The notes under the pieces were generated by a model. The model searched no databases. It was not told the DNA's origin and worked only from the letters and a program-made list of their open reading frames with translations. From Synechococcus sp. MEDNS5 (GTDB taxonomy: Bacteria > Cyanobacteriota > Cyanobacteriia > PCC-6307 > Cyanobiaceae): a DNA stretch of 64,000 nucleotides. Of the stretch, positions 47,056-57,229 are shown piece after piece. The DNA is taken from contig NZ_CP047952.1 in the NCBI RefSeq assembly GCF_014279875.1, positions 2,170,001-2,234,000 of the forward strand. The letters are read 5' to 3'. Each line of letters opens with the position of its first letter. Position 1 is the first letter of the stretch. The position numbers and the translations under genes are program-made.

Positions 47056-48765
47056 ATGCCCATGGGAGCTAGCTCCAAATTCTCAGACTCACCATCCACC
47101 GCAACGTTCAGAGCGTTCGCAGAGAGAGCGGACTACTCGCTGCTGAACCAGTTGAAGGCGGATCCCCAGTCCACAGCGGACGGACGCGATCACCGACCCC
47201 GGCAGGTGCAGTCGGGCCACTACGTGCCGGTGCAGCCGACACCGCTCCCCGATCCCTCCTACGTCGCCCACAGTTCCGCCCTCTTCAATGAGCTTGGACT
47301 GAGTGAAGCGCTGGTTGATGACGATGCGTTTCGCAGGCTGTTTTCCGGAGATCACGCTGCGGCCGCCGATCCCATGCGTCCCTGGGGCTGGGCCACCGGT
47401 TATGCCCTGTCGATCTACGGCACCGAGTACATCCAGCAGTGTCCGTTCGGAACCGGCAACGGCTATGGCGACGGACGGGCCATCTCCGTCTTTGAGGGAG
47501 TGTTCAACGACCAGCGCTGGGAGATGCAACTCAAGGGCGGCGGACCGACGCCGTACTGCCGCGGCGCCGATGGCCGCGCCGTTCTGCGCTCAAGCGTGCG
47601 CGAATTCCTGGCCCAGGAGTTCATGCACGCCCTCGGTGTACCCACCTCCCGATCGCTGACGCTCTACGTCTCCCAATCCGAGACGGTGGCTAGGCCCTGG
47701 TACTCGGAGAACTCACGCTCCTTCGATCCGGACGTGATGGTGAGCAATGCCGCTGCGATCAGCACCCGCGTGGCCCCCTCCTTCCTGCGCGTGGGACAGA
47801 TCGAACTGTTCGCCCGCCGTGCCCGCAGCAACGCCCACCCCGAAGCACGCCATGAGCTGCAGCTGATCGTGGAGCACCTGATCGAGAGAAACTACCGGCC
47901 TGACATTGATCCGGGCCTGCCCTTCCAGCAGCAGGTCATCGCATTGGCACGCCTCTTCCGCGAACGGCTCACATCGCTTGTCGCCCACTGGATGCGCGTC
48001 GGCTACTGCCAGGGCAACTTCAACAGCGACAACTGCGCCGGCGGCGGCTACACCCTCGATTACGGCCCCTTTGGATTCTGCGAACTGTTCGACCCGCGCT
48101 TCCAACCCTGGACCGGTGGCGGGACCCATTTCTGTTTCTTCAATCAGCCCGTGGCCGCAGAAACGAACTACAAGATGCTCTGGTCGTCCCTGCGCACGCT
48201 GCTGGATGGCGACACCCAGGCTCAGGAAGAGCTTGACGCGCTGCATGACGGTTTTGCCAGGGCGATGCAGGAGGACATGGAGGCGATGTGGAGCAGCAAG
48301 CTGGGCCTGACCACCTATGACGAAACCTTGGTGACGGAACTGTTGCAGCTGCTGGCAGCAACTGGAGCTGACTACTGCAAGGCCTTCCGCATCCTGTCGA
48401 CGCTTCCCAGGGACGTCTCCGAGCTGGATCCCAGTTTCTATGTGCCCTGTCCTGACGAACTCGCCGGCCGATGGCAGGGCTGGCTGCGTTGCTGGCGCAG
48501 CAGCCTTGAAACCCAGGGTGACCTCCACCAGACGGCCGAGAGGATGCAGCGCATCAATCCAGCCATCACCTGGCGCGAATGGTTGATCGCTCCGGCCTAT
48601 CAGCGAGCAGAGCTCGGAGACATGAGCCTCATCCATGAGCTGCAGGCGGTGTTCAGGGATCCGTACAGCTCACTACCAGCTGACCTGGCAAGCCATTACG
48701 ACCAGCTGAGACCTCGAGAGCTCTTCAACGCCGGAGGGCTTTCGCACTACAGCTGCTCATCCTGA
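47056..48765 (+). CDS. selO: SelO/YdiU-family protein AMPylator
   Basis: A 569-residue pseudokinase-fold enzyme. QLKGGGPTPYCRGADGRAVL and RSSVREFLAQEFMHALGVPT carry the inverted-ATP pocket, TRVAPSFLRVGQIELFARRA follows, and GYCQGNFNSDNC is the catalytic loop. In this family SelO AMPylates redox-related proteins. The C-terminus ends SHYSCSS; eukaryotic SelO often has selenocysteine where this protein has Cys567. The start is ATG 47056, with a later ATG 47062 equally possible. It overlaps the asparaginase gene end by 9 bases. Confidence 0.9.
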   Translation: MPMGASSKFSDSPSTATFRAFAERADYSLLNQLKADPQSTADGRDHRPRQVQSGHYVPVQPTPLPDPSYVAHSSALFNELGLSEALVDDDAFRRLFSGDHAAAADPMRPWGWATGYALSIYGTEYIQQCPFGTGNGYGDGRAISVFEGVFNDQRWEMQLKGGGPTPYCRGADGRAVLRSSVREFLAQEFMHALGVPTSRSLTLYVSQSETVARPWYSENSRSFDPDVMVSNAAAISTRVAPSFLRVGQIELFARRARSNAHPEARHELQLIVEHLIERNYRPDIDPGLPFQQQVIALARLFRERLTSLVAHWMRVGYCQGNFNSDNCAGGGYTLDYGPFGFCELFDPRFQPWTGGGTHFCFFNQPVAAETNYKMLWSSLRTLLDGDTQAQEELDALHDGFARAMQEDMEAMWSSKLGLTTYDETLVTELLQLLAATGADYCKAFRILSTLPRDVSELDPSFYVPCPDELAGRWQGWLRCWRSSLETQGDLHQTAERMQRINPAITWREWLIAPAYQRAELGDMSLIHELQAVFRDPYSSLPADLASHYDQLRPRELFNAGGLSHYSCSS

Positions 48766-49758
48766 GAGTGTTTTGAGCCGTGCCGCCAAGGCATCGCGAT
48801 CGTCTCCCGCCATCAACGCCAACAGCAACAGCACCCGCGCCTTCTGAGGACTGAGATCACCCGCGGGAAGCAAACCAAGCTTGGCGTGGTCCTCACAGCG
48901 GTGCACAGGTCCCATCCCGCAACGGTTGGCGCGGAGCATCAAGGGCCGGGGACCCTGCCACTGCACAAGGGCATCCCGCTCCACAAACGACAGCTGCCCA
49001 GCTCCAGTGCCTGTGAAGACCAGACCCTGCACCCCAGCAGAGAGCAACGCTGAAATCAGCGCCTCCGGAGGCTGCACGCATCCATGCAGGATCACCACCT
49101 GTGGCCAGTACGTCGGAAGCGCCAGTCCGGCGAAAGGCACCAGTCGATTTCGTTCCATTCCGGGCAGATGGACACCGAGATCATCCACCCAGCCCAGGGG
49201 ACCTCGGCCTGAACTGTGAAAGGCACCCACCCCCTGGGTGGCACGTTTGCTGACCTGACGGGCACTGTGAATCTGTCCGTCCATCACCACCAGCACGCCG
49301 CGGCCACGAGCTTCTGCACTGACGGCCACCTGAACAGCCTGGTAAAGGTTGAGGGGGCCATCGGCGCTGAGAGCGGACGCAGGCCGCATGGCCCCCACCA
49401 ACACCACAGGCCGGGGATCGTCGATCAGAAGTTGCAGTAGCCAGGCCGTCTCCTCCAGGGTGTTGGTGCCATGGGTGATCACCACGCCCGCGAGGCGAGG
49501 ATCATCCGCCAGGGACTGCCGGATCCGTTCCACCAGAGAGCGCCAGTGGCTGAAACTGAGGTCGGCACTGTCCACATTCGCGATCTGCTCCACTCGGATC
49601 TCGGCGAGTGAGGCCAACTCCGGCAAGGCGTCCAGCAGACCCTCGGCATCGATCACCCCCGCGGCATAGCGATTCAGCTGAGTCGACTCAGGTGCTGTTC
49701 CGGCGATGGTGCCACCGGTGCCGAACAGGAGGAGCCGAGGAATGCTGGATACACTCAC
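48757..49758 (-). CDS. L-asparaginase (type I/II)
   Basis: A 333-residue asparaginase. [18 protein letters not shown] has the first catalytic Thr, [14 protein letters not shown] binds substrate, and [20 protein letters not shown] has the second Thr. [20 protein letters not shown] follows. No signal peptide is visible, so a cytoplasmic enzyme is likely. The ATG overlaps the argS stop by 4 bases. Confidence 0.92.
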   Translation of the reverse strand: MSVSSIPRLLLFGTGGTIAGTAPESTQLNRYAAGVIDAEGLLDALPELASLAEIRVEQIANVDSADLSFSHWRSLVERIRQSLADDPRLAGVVITHGTNTLEETAWLLQLLIDDPRPVVLVGAMRPASALSADGPLNLYQAVQVAVSAEARGRGVLVVMDGQIHSARQVSKRATQGVGAFHSSGRGPLGWVDDLGVHLPGMERNRLVPFAGLALPTYWPQVVILHGCVQPPEALISALLSAGVQGLVFTGTGAGQLSFVERDALVQWQGPRPLMLRANRCGMGPVHRCEDHAKLGLLPAGDLSPQKARVLLLLALMAGDDRDALAARLKTLSG

Positions 49759-51548
49759 ATGCGGTCCAGGGTGGGAATGCCCAGAAGGCCGAGGCCCGAT
49801 TTGAGCGTGTCGGCGGTAAGCCGGCAGAGCGCCAACCGGGAGGGGAGGGCCTCCGCGTCAGCCTTGAGCACCGGCACCTGGTCGTAGAAGCGGTTGAACA
49901 CCTGGCTGAGCTCGAACAGGTAGTTGCAGAGGCGGTTGGGCAAAAGCTCTTCCTCCACTTCGGCAATCACCGCATCGAACTTGAGCAGCTCCCGCACGAG
50001 GGCCCATTCCTGGGGCTCGCTGAACTGCAGCTGTGCCGTCGACACCTCCAGGTCACCGCCCTTGCGGGCAATGCCGGCGATGCGTACCACCGCATACAAC
50101 AGGTAAGGAGCCGTATTGCCCTGCAACGCCAACATCCGGTCGAAGGAGAACTGGTAGTTGGTGATCCGGTTCTGGCTGAGGTCGGCATATTTCACTGCCG
50201 CCAGGCCCACGGTGGCGGCGACGTGGTGAATGAACTCCTCGGACTCGCTGCGCTCCTCCTCCTTCAGACGCGAGCGCAGGTCGACTTCGGCCCGCTCCAC
50301 CGCTTCATCGAGCAGATCCCGCAACCGCACCGTGTCGCCGGAGCGGGTCTTGAGCTTCTTGCCGTCCTCCCCTTGCACCAGCCCGAAGGGCACATGCTCG
50401 AGGCGAGCGCCTTCCGGAATCCAACCGGCCCGCTGGGCCACCTGGAACACACCAGCGAAATGATTGGCCTGGCCGGCATCGGTCACATAAATCACCCGGC
50501 GGGCGTCATCCCCTTCCGGTGCGGCGCCAAAGCGGTAGCGAATCGCCGCCAGGTCAGTAGTGGCGTAATTGAAGCCGCCGTCGCTTTTACGCACGATCAC
50601 CGGCAGGGGCTTGCCGTCTTTGCCCTGAACGCCCTCGAGGAAGACGCACTGAGCACCGTCGTCGGTGACCAGCAGCTCGGCGTCCTTCAGCCCATCAATC
50701 ACCCCGGGCAGGAAGGGGTTGTAAAACGACTCGCCGCGCTCGTTGAGGCGAATGTCGAGCCTGTCGTAGATCTTCTGGAACTCGCGCCGCGACTGATCGC
50801 AGAGCAGGCCCCAGGCCTTAAGCGACACCGGATCACCCCCCTGCAGCTTCACCACCTCATCGCGGGAGGTGGTCTGGAACGCTTCGTCATCGTCGAAGCG
50901 CTTTTTGGCCTCGCGGTAGAAGGCCACCAGATCGCCCAGATCCACCGCATCGGCGGTCTCTAGCGCGTCCGGGGCGACCTGCTTGAGATGGGTAATCAGC
51001 ATGCCGAACTGGGTTCCCCAGTCGCCCACATGGTTGAGGCGCAGCACGGGATGGCCGCGAAACTCCAGCACCCGCGCCAGGGAGTCGCCGATGATCGTGG
51101 AACGCAGATGCCCCACATGCATCTCCTTAGCGATGTTGGGACTGGAGAAGTCCACCACCACCGGGGCCGGCTGCTCCACCGCTGGTACACCGAGCCGTGG
51201 ATCTCCCAGACGGCCAGCCACCTCCGCCGCCAATCGCTCCGGACGGACCGTGAGGTTGATGAACCCAGGGCCGGCAATCTGAGGTTCCAGGCAGAGAGCG
51301 CTGAAGTCGGGGTCGGCCTGGAGCTGCTCCACAATCGCCGTGGCGATTTGCCGCGGAGCCTGCTTCAGAGGTTTGGCCAGGGGCAAGGCTCCATTGGCCT
51401 GGAAATCACCGAACTCCGGCTTACTGGCTGGGGCCAGCTGGGGGTCGAGCGGTTGGGACGACTGTCGGGCGGCCGCTGCCTGCTCCGGAAACGCCCGGTC
51501 CATTGCCGCACGCAGCTGAAGATCCAGACAATGGGCGATGCGCAGCAT
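49755..51548 (-). CDS. argS: Arginyl-tRNA synthetase
   Basis: A 597-residue class I synthetase. [20 protein letters not shown] carries the HIGH-type motif, and [20 protein letters not shown] replaces KMSKS, as is usual for ArgRS. The N-terminal Add-1 domain ([17 protein letters not shown]) and the C-terminal DALR domain ([20 protein letters not shown]) are both present. It is followed by asparaginase with a 4-base overlap and preceded by nadC (30 bases). Confidence 0.97.
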   Translation of the reverse strand: MLRIAHCLDLQLRAAMDRAFPEQAAAARQSSQPLDPQLAPASKPEFGDFQANGALPLAKPLKQAPRQIATAIVEQLQADPDFSALCLEPQIAGPGFINLTVRPERLAAEVAGRLGDPRLGVPAVEQPAPVVVDFSSPNIAKEMHVGHLRSTIIGDSLARVLEFRGHPVLRLNHVGDWGTQFGMLITHLKQVAPDALETADAVDLGDLVAFYREAKKRFDDDEAFQTTSRDEVVKLQGGDPVSLKAWGLLCDQSRREFQKIYDRLDIRLNERGESFYNPFLPGVIDGLKDAELLVTDDGAQCVFLEGVQGKDGKPLPVIVRKSDGGFNYATTDLAAIRYRFGAAPEGDDARRVIYVTDAGQANHFAGVFQVAQRAGWIPEGARLEHVPFGLVQGEDGKKLKTRSGDTVRLRDLLDEAVERAEVDLRSRLKEEERSESEEFIHHVAATVGLAAVKYADLSQNRITNYQFSFDRMLALQGNTAPYLLYAVVRIAGIARKGGDLEVSTAQLQFSEPQEWALVRELLKFDAVIAEVEEELLPNRLCNYLFELSQVFNRFYDQVPVLKADAEALPSRLALCRLTADTLKSGLGLLGIPTLDRM

Positions 51549-51578
51549 GGAAGACGCGAGGGGCTTGGCAAGCCCTGA

Positions 51579-52454
51579 TCATCCCGCGGCGCCGGCAAAG
51601 CGCATGCTCAGATCGAGCCAGCTGCTGCGGGTGACCGGCGCACTGGTGGAGATCAGATCGATGCCGGTGGCGGCATAGGCAGCAAGGGCATCCGGATGAA
51701 TCCCCGAAGCCTCCAGCACCACAGGTGCAGCATGATCACGGCCGCGCGCTTGGTCCCGCAGTCTCGGCACCAGCGTCGCCAGCTCCTCCGGGCTGAACTC
51801 ATCAAGCAGCACACCATCAGCTCCTGCCTGCACCGCGGCCATCGCCTCAGCCTCGGTTTCCGCTTCAACGATCACCCGGGCCGGCCAAGGCGCAGAGGCC
51901 CTCACCGCAGTGATTGCCGCCTCCACGCCACCGGCCCAGGCCAGGTGGTTCTCCTTGAGCATTGCGGCATCATCCAGGCCGAGCCGATGATTGATCCCGC
52001 CTCCGCAGCGCACGGCGTACTTCTCGAGCTGCCGCAGGCCAGGCGTTGTTTTACGGGTATCCGCGAGCCGCACACCGGTTCCATCCAGCCCAGCCACCAA
52101 GGCTGCCGTGGCCGTGGCGATGCCCGACAGCCGCATGGCCAGGTTCAGGGCCGTGCGCTCAACAGCAACCAGGGCCGTGGCCGCACCCTCCACCTCCAGC
52201 ACACGCTTCCCTGACGCGACCCGCTCTCCTTCAGCCACCAGCAGCCGTACCTGGGCCAACGGATCAAGCGCACACACCAAGGGTTCGAGAAACACCCCAC
52301 CGCAGAACTGTCCGTCTGCTTTGGCGATCCAATGAGCCGCTCCATGGCACCCCTGAAGTGCTGGAGCTGTGAGATCGCCGCGGCCGAGATCCTCCAGCAA
52401 CCAGGCCTCCAGCTGCCGTTGGAGCTGGGGAGTGATCGGCAAGGGAACCACCAT
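51579..52454 (-). CDS. nadC: Nicotinate-nucleotide pyrophosphorylase (quinolinate phosphoribosyltransferase)
   Basis: A 291-residue enzyme for NAD synthesis. LEAWLLEDLGRGDLTAPALQ, LAMRLSGIATATAALVAGLD, LADTRKTTPGLRQLEKYAVR and CGGGINHRLGLDDAAMLKEN are diagnostic, the last with the catalytic Lys/His residues. I chose ATG 52454, which overlaps the upstream stop by one base (TGATG); the frame extends three codons further but would begin inside the TerB-like gene. Confidence 0.95.
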   Translation of the reverse strand: MVVPLPITPQLQRQLEAWLLEDLGRGDLTAPALQGCHGAAHWIAKADGQFCGGVFLEPLVCALDPLAQVRLLVAEGERVASGKRVLEVEGAATALVAVERTALNLAMRLSGIATATAALVAGLDGTGVRLADTRKTTPGLRQLEKYAVRCGGGINHRLGLDDAAMLKENHLAWAGGVEAAITAVRASAPWPARVIVEAETEAEAMAAVQAGADGVLLDEFSPEELATLVPRLRDQARGRDHAAPVVLEASGIHPDALAAYAATGIDLISTSAPVTRSSWLDLSMRFAGAAG

Positions 52455-52960
52455 CAGAGCCAACTGGTCCCGGATGCTTCCAGAGCGGCAACGGACGGCC
52501 AGGCGCCCCAGCCAAACAGGAGCTGATTCAGGCGGTCAAGCAAGGCCGGCGTCTCCTTCAGCGCCTGGCGAGCAGCCCATTCAGCCTCCTGAACCTGGGC
52601 GTCAGGCAGGTCGAGCGCATCGAGGAGGCGCCGATAGGCCACACGCTCATCCGCATTGATGGCACTGGCATCCTCCTCACCCTGGCTGCTGCAGGCCATC
52701 TGAAAGGCCAGGGACACCATGGCCATGCGTTCGTCACTGCCTTGGAGCTGAGCCACCCAGGTTTCCACTTCCGTCTCCTGCTCAGCCTGCAACGCCACAA
52801 GCGCATCCTCCGGGTCCTCCAGCGGCAGCAGGCGAGCCGAGAGCTTGCTGAGCAGTGCCCGCTCCTCCGAAGCCACATCACCATCCACACTCGCCACCCA
52901 GCACAGCACTTTCAACTGGGCCCACTGCGAGGGCTTGAGAGCAGCCAGTGGATCAGTCAT
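52454..52960 (-). CDS. TerB-like helical protein
   Basis: A 168-residue helical protein. LKVLCWVASVDGDVASEERA and SKLSARLLPLEDPE carry a TerB/DjlA-like Asp-rich helix-loop (VDGDVASEE), and a second such unit is seen in DASAINADERVAYRRLLDAL. The role of TerB-like proteins in cyanobacteria is not established. The stop TGA shares one base with the nadC ATG, so translation is probably coupled. The start is ATG 52960. Confidence 0.7.
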   Translation of the reverse strand: MTDPLAALKPSQWAQLKVLCWVASVDGDVASEERALLSKLSARLLPLEDPEDALVALQAEQETEVETWVAQLQGSDERMAMVSLAFQMACSSQGEEDASAINADERVAYRRLLDALDLPDAQVQEAEWAARQALKETPALLDRLNQLLFGWGAWPSVAALEASGTSWL

Positions 52961-53099
52961 CGAAAACGCCAAAGGGGAAGGCCTCCATTCTGGGAGCACC
53001 TTGGTCGATCAGTCCCGGTGCAATGGCAATGCACTCCTTACTGAAAGGCACCCTCGCCTCGCTGGACCAAGCTGAGCATGCACTCGTGAAGGGCTCGTG
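52961..53099. other. Divergent intergenic region with a 25-codon leader ORF
   Basis: This gap of about 139 bases separates the TerB-like gene (minus strand) from the NCS2 permease (plus strand). On the plus strand it contains a 25-codon frame from ATG 53023 (MAMHSLLKGTLASLDQAEHA, then LVKGS) whose TGA overlaps the permease ATG 53100 by one base. The ribosome binding site AAGGG of the permease lies inside it. Whether the frame is translated is unknown. Confidence 0.3.
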
Positions 53100-54689
53100 A
53101 TGGCTGGATTCCCGCTGCGCCTTTTCGGTAGCTGGCGGCCCGGCGACCTGGATGGCTTTCTCGCTCTGGGGCTCGACAACCTGATTCAGATCCTTCTGAT
53201 CCTCGGGCTGTGCAGGACGGTGCTCGGTTATCCCGACAGCCTTCTTTTCGCTGTGATCCTGCCTGCGACAGGAATCAGCCTGCTGGTAGGCAATCTGGCT
53301 TACGCCAATCAGGCCCTTCAACTGGCCCGGCGAGAGCAGCGGGACGATTGCACGGCCCTGCCTTACGGCATCAACACCATCAGCCTGCTGGCCTACGTTT
53401 TTCTAGTGATGTTGCCCGTGAAGCTGGCTGCTCTCGGGAGTGGACTGAGCGAGACCGAAGCCATCACGCGCTCCTGGCAGGCAGGAGTGATGGCCTGCCT
53501 TGGATCCGGCCTGATCGAAGTTGCAGGAGCTTTCACGGTGACCCGCCTGCAGCGCTGGCTTCCTCGAGCGGCGCTGCTCTCCACTCTGGCGGGCATTGCG
53601 CTGGGCTTTCTCGTGTTGGCCTTTTTTCTGCGCACGTATTCCTTCCCATTGATCGGGCTGAGCAGCCTGGCAGTGATTCTCGTGGGCTATTTCGGCAGGG
53701 TTCGTTGGCCCCTACCCACGGGCCTGAGTGCCGTTCTGATCGGAGCGATGCTGGCGTGGGCAAGCGGCAGGATCCAGCTCGATCATGAGGCGGTCAGGAC
53801 TGCCTTTGCTGCGGTAGGCCTTCACTTACCCACCCTTCAGCTCAGCACGCTCTGGCAGGGGCGTGGCGAGCTGATTCCCTGGCTTGGAATCATCCTGCCG
53901 ATGGGGCTATTCAATGTGATCGGCTCCCTTCAGAATCTTGAAAGTGCGGCGGCGGCAGGGGATCGCTATCCCGCCAGGCCCGCCTTGCTGATTGACGGAA
54001 TCGGAACCCTTGTCGCGGCCGTTTTGGGATCCTGTTTCCCCACCACGATCTACATCGGCCACCCCGCTTGGAAAGCCCTCGGTGCCCGGTCGGGATATTC
54101 GGTGCTGAATGGCCTGGTGATGGCCTCAGGCTGCCTGCTGGGTCTGTTTGGCCTCATGGCGGAAGTGATCCCCATCGAAGCGGGTATGGCGATTGTTTTG
54201 TATGTGGGTCTCGCCGTCAGCGCTCAGGCCTTCCAGGCCACTCCCCTGCGCCACGCGCCTGCGGTGGTGTTGGGCCTACTCCCTGGCCTTGCCGGCTGGG
54301 GAGCACACCTGTTGAAAGCTGGATTACGCGCCGGTGGTGCAGGCACAGCTGAACAACCGTTTGGCCCAGACCTCGTCAAGACCCTGGCCGGGGCTGATGT
54401 CTGGGCCGATGGACTCTTTGCACTGGAGCAAGGTCAGATCATCACCGCCATGCTCCTGGCCGCAATGCTCGTGAACGTCATCGAACAACGATTCCTCGCA
54501 GCAGCAGCCATGAGCGCTCTTGCATCCCTCCTTGCCTGGTTCGGAGTCATCCATGCCTGGACTTTCAGCGTGTCCGACACCACGCTCAATCTCGGTTGGG
54601 GCACGGGACAACCATGGGCAATCGGCTATGGAGCGGTCACCCTGGTGATGCTGATCGCCCACTGGCTCCCGAAACAGACTGAGGCGTGA
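53100..54689 (+). CDS. NCS2/AzgA-like nucleobase permease
   Basis: A 529-residue protein with about twelve to fourteen hydrophobic helices. AVILPATGISLLVGNLAYAN, RDDCTALPYGINTISLLAYV, LGIILPMGLFNVIGSLQNLE and VLGSCFPTTIYIGHPAWKAL resemble xanthine/uracil/guanine permeases of the AzgA type. The P-T-T-x-Y segment and N-x-x-G-S match the substrate-binding helices, but the nucleobase cannot be specified. Start ATG 53100 has AAGGG 6 bases upstream; GTG 53097 is an alternative. def follows 24 bases downstream. Confidence 0.8.
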   Translation: MAGFPLRLFGSWRPGDLDGFLALGLDNLIQILLILGLCRTVLGYPDSLLFAVILPATGISLLVGNLAYANQALQLARREQRDDCTALPYGINTISLLAYVFLVMLPVKLAALGSGLSETEAITRSWQAGVMACLGSGLIEVAGAFTVTRLQRWLPRAALLSTLAGIALGFLVLAFFLRTYSFPLIGLSSLAVILVGYFGRVRWPLPTGLSAVLIGAMLAWASGRIQLDHEAVRTAFAAVGLHLPTLQLSTLWQGRGELIPWLGIILPMGLFNVIGSLQNLESAAAAGDRYPARPALLIDGIGTLVAAVLGSCFPTTIYIGHPAWKALGARSGYSVLNGLVMASGCLLGLFGLMAEVIPIEAGMAIVLYVGLAVSAQAFQATPLRHAPAVVLGLLPGLAGWGAHLLKAGLRAGGAGTAEQPFGPDLVKTLAGADVWADGLFALEQGQIITAMLLAAMLVNVIEQRFLAAAAMSALASLLAWFGVIHAWTFSVSDTTLNLGWGTGQPWAIGYGAVTLVMLIAHWLPKQTEA

Positions 54690-54713
54690 TGACGCTTTTT
54701 CCCAAACGCTGCC

Positions 54714-55247
54714 ATGACCATCCGCGCCGTGCTCAGGCTTGGCCACCCGGCCCTGCGCCAACGAGCCCGTGAAATCCAGGGTGAGGTGTTCGGAACCCAG
54801 CGGCTGCAAACACTGATCGACGACCTCCTCGAAACGAAAGCAGCCCGTTCCGGCGCCGGGCTGGCTGCTCCGCAGATCGATGAGCCCTGGCGGGTGGTGG
54901 TGGTGGGCATGGGGGCCAACCCCCGTTACCCCCAGGCACCGCCAGTGCCGGAGCGGGTGCTGATCAACCCCGAGATCACACCGCTGAGCAACGCAACCAC
55001 CGCCGGTTGGGAAGGCTGCCTCAGTGTGCCAGGGCTGCGCGGCGAGGTGGAGCGCTGGCAGCGGATCCGCCTCGCCTGGCGCGATTCGAACGGTTGCTCT
55101 CATCAGGAAGAGCTGGAAGGATTCCATGCCCGTGTGGTGCAACACGAATGCGACCACCTCGATGGCGTGCTGTTCCCGGATCGGTTGCGCGATCCCACGG
55201 CCTTTGGATTTGAAGCCGAGCTGCTGTCGGACGGACGGATCCCCTGA
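54714..55247 (+). CDS. def: Peptide deformylase
   Basis: A 177-residue metalloenzyme removing the formyl group from nascent proteins. The three family motifs are SGAGLAAPQIDEPW (GxGLAAPQ), WEGCLSVPGLRGEV (EGCLS, with the metal Cys) and VVQHECDHLDGVLFPDRL (HECDH). Spacing is normal. It ends 6 bases before the convergent mnmE. Confidence 0.95.
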   Translation: MTIRAVLRLGHPALRQRAREIQGEVFGTQRLQTLIDDLLETKAARSGAGLAAPQIDEPWRVVVVGMGANPRYPQAPPVPERVLINPEITPLSNATTAGWEGCLSVPGLRGEVERWQRIRLAWRDSNGCSHQEELEGFHARVVQHECDHLDGVLFPDRLRDPTAFGFEAELLSDGRIP

Positions 55248-55253
55248 GGGGGG

Positions 55254-56636
55254 TCACTTGCCGATACAGAAACGGGAGAAGATCCGATCGAGCACCGATT
55301 CGGTGAGCTCCTCCCCAGTGATTTCACCGAGGCTATGGATCGCCTGACGTAGATCGATCGTCCAGAAGTCCCAGGGCAAGCCGTCGGCCGCCACCTGCGC
55401 ACTGCGGGCCAGGGCATCGGCTGCCTGCTGAGCCAGATCACCCTGGCGCTGGTTCAGGGACAGCAGCAGGGAGCCGTCTGTGAGGGCTCCACAACGCTCC
55501 AACATGGCTTGCACCAGCTCAGCCTCCCCAGCTCCGGTGCTGGCACTGAGACGGATATCGACAGCAGAGCCGTTGGGCCGCGCGAGGGCATCCGTGCCAG
55601 CAAGATCCAGCTTATTGCCCACCAGCAGATAGGGCACCGCGGCGGGGATGCGTTGCCGAAGGGCTTCATCATCAGGCGTCCAGCCCACGCTCAGATCAAA
55701 GAGGAGCAGCACCAGATCAGCACTGACCAGGGCGTCGTGACTGCGGGCAATGCCGAGCCGCTCCACCGCATCGCTCGTCGCCCGGATGCCAGCGGTATCG
55801 AGCAGGGTGATCGGCACCCCCTCCAGCACGATCTCGCTCTCCAACAGATCACGGGTAGTGCCGGGCAGGTCCGTCACGATCGCCCGCTCCCGACGGCTGA
55901 GCCGATTGAGCAAGGAGCTCTTGCCCACATTCGGACGTCCCACCAAGGCCACTCTCAGCCCATTGCGCAGAGCGGCACCAACCTGACCGTCCTCCACCAG
56001 CTGCAACAGCTCGCCACGCACCATCTGCAACTCCTCGAGCAGGTCCGCTCCATCCAGCGGTGGCAGGTCCTCCTCGAAATCCACCCGGGCCTCCAACTCG
56101 CTGAGCTGATCCAGCAGGCGTTCACGCAGGACCGTGATCCGTTTCTGAATTCCCCCATCCACGCCGGCCATCGCCAGCTGAGCAGCACGCTGACTGCGCG
56201 CCGCCACCAGATCACTGATGGCCTCCGCACGGGTGAGATCAAGGCGACCGTTGAGCACAGCCCGCTGGCTGAACTCTCCCGGAAGCGCGCGACGCACCCC
56301 GGGCTGTTCAAGCACCCTTGCCAGCACCCGTTGCACGGCGATCACCCCGCCGTGGCAGTGAATCTCCACCACGTCCTCCCCTGTGAAACTGCGCGGCGCC
56401 AGCATCAACAGCACCAGCACTTCATCAATCCGCTCACCGCTTGCCGCCGCCAACACATGGCCGTAAAGCACCTGATGGCTCTCCCAGGACTGGTGGCCAG
56501 GAATGCGCGTGACGGACTGCACTGCGGCCTGAGCCTGGGGACCGGAAAGTCGAATCACGGCGATCCCCCCCTGTCCAGGAGCCACCGCGGTGGCCACCGC
56601 GGCAATCGTCTGCGCGTCTCGGTTGATCTCCTGCAT
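55254..56636 (-). CDS. mnmE: tRNA modification GTPase MnmE
   Basis: A protein of about 460 residues making the 5-carboxymethylaminomethyl group on U34 of tRNAs with MnmG. AAVATAVAPGQGGIAVIRLS is the N-terminal formyl-THF-binding part. ALVGRPNVGKSSLLNRLSRR, IVTDLPGTTRDLLES, LLDTAGIRATSDAVERLG and LLVGNKLDLAG are the G1-G4 motifs, and the C-terminus FCIGK carries the catalytic Cys. ATG 56636 is favoured over GTG 56648. Confidence 0.96.
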   Translation of the reverse strand: MQEINRDAQTIAAVATAVAPGQGGIAVIRLSGPQAQAAVQSVTRIPGHQSWESHQVLYGHVLAAASGERIDEVLVLLMLAPRSFTGEDVVEIHCHGGVIAVQRVLARVLEQPGVRRALPGEFSQRAVLNGRLDLTRAEAISDLVAARSQRAAQLAMAGVDGGIQKRITVLRERLLDQLSELEARVDFEEDLPPLDGADLLEELQMVRGELLQLVEDGQVGAALRNGLRVALVGRPNVGKSSLLNRLSRRERAIVTDLPGTTRDLLESEIVLEGVPITLLDTAGIRATSDAVERLGIARSHDALVSADLVLLLFDLSVGWTPDDEALRQRIPAAVPYLLVGNKLDLAGTDALARPNGSAVDIRLSASTGAGEAELVQAMLERCGALTDGSLLLSLNQRQGDLAQQAADALARSAQVAADGLPWDFWTIDLRQAIHSLGEITGEELTESVLDRIFSRFCIGK

Positions 56637-56713
56637 CGAGCGGCTCACCAGCCCTTGCTCTCCTTCCTACGATTACACCCTTCAAGGCGGTGAAGGGACC
56701 GCAGTCGACTCCC

Positions 56714-57163
56714 ATGGGCCGAATGCTGACGGAGGCACGCCAACGCGTGCAAGACGCGCTGCAGTGGCTGTGGCAACAGGAGGGCACACCCGGCCAACGC
56801 GCCCGTGGACTGGCTGCAGGGATCTTCTGCGGCTGCTTTCCGATCTTTGGCTTCCAAACACTTCTGGGTATTGCCCTGGCCAGTGTGGTGCGCGGCAATC
56901 ACCTTCTGGCCGCAGCCGGGACCTGGATCAGCAATCCCTTCACCTACGTGCCCCTTTACTGGTTCAACTTCAGAGTGGGATCGCTGGTGCTGGGTCCGGG
57001 ACGGCCCTGGCCAGGGTTCGACGCGGTGCGCCAGGAGGGCTTCAGCGACGTGGGTTGGAGCGTTCTGACCCGTCTGGCACTGGGCTCGACCATCACAGGT
57101 GCTGTCTGTGCCGCACTGGGCTGGTGGTTGAGCCTGCGCTGGCTGCAGCGCGCCGGGTCATGA
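56714..57163 (+). CDS. DUF2062 membrane protein
   Basis: A 149-residue protein. TPGQRARGLAAGIFCGCFPI, FGFQTLLGIALASVVRGNHL and WISNPFTYVPLYWFNFRVGS match DUF2062, a family with the conserved G-x-F-x-G and NP-x-T motifs and two to three membrane helices. The function is unknown. The start could instead be GTG 56690. It stands between divergent mnmE and convergent relA. Confidence 0.8.
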   Translation: MGRMLTEARQRVQDALQWLWQQEGTPGQRARGLAAGIFCGCFPIFGFQTLLGIALASVVRGNHLLAAAGTWISNPFTYVPLYWFNFRVGSLVLGPGRPWPGFDAVRQEGFSDVGWSVLTRLALGSTITGAVCAALGWWLSLRWLQRAGS

Positions 57164-57229
57164 ACATCAGCGCCATGCTGCCGGCGGCCCTGATCGCCTC
57201 AACGCTGGCCCCCCAACCGCTCAAACGAC

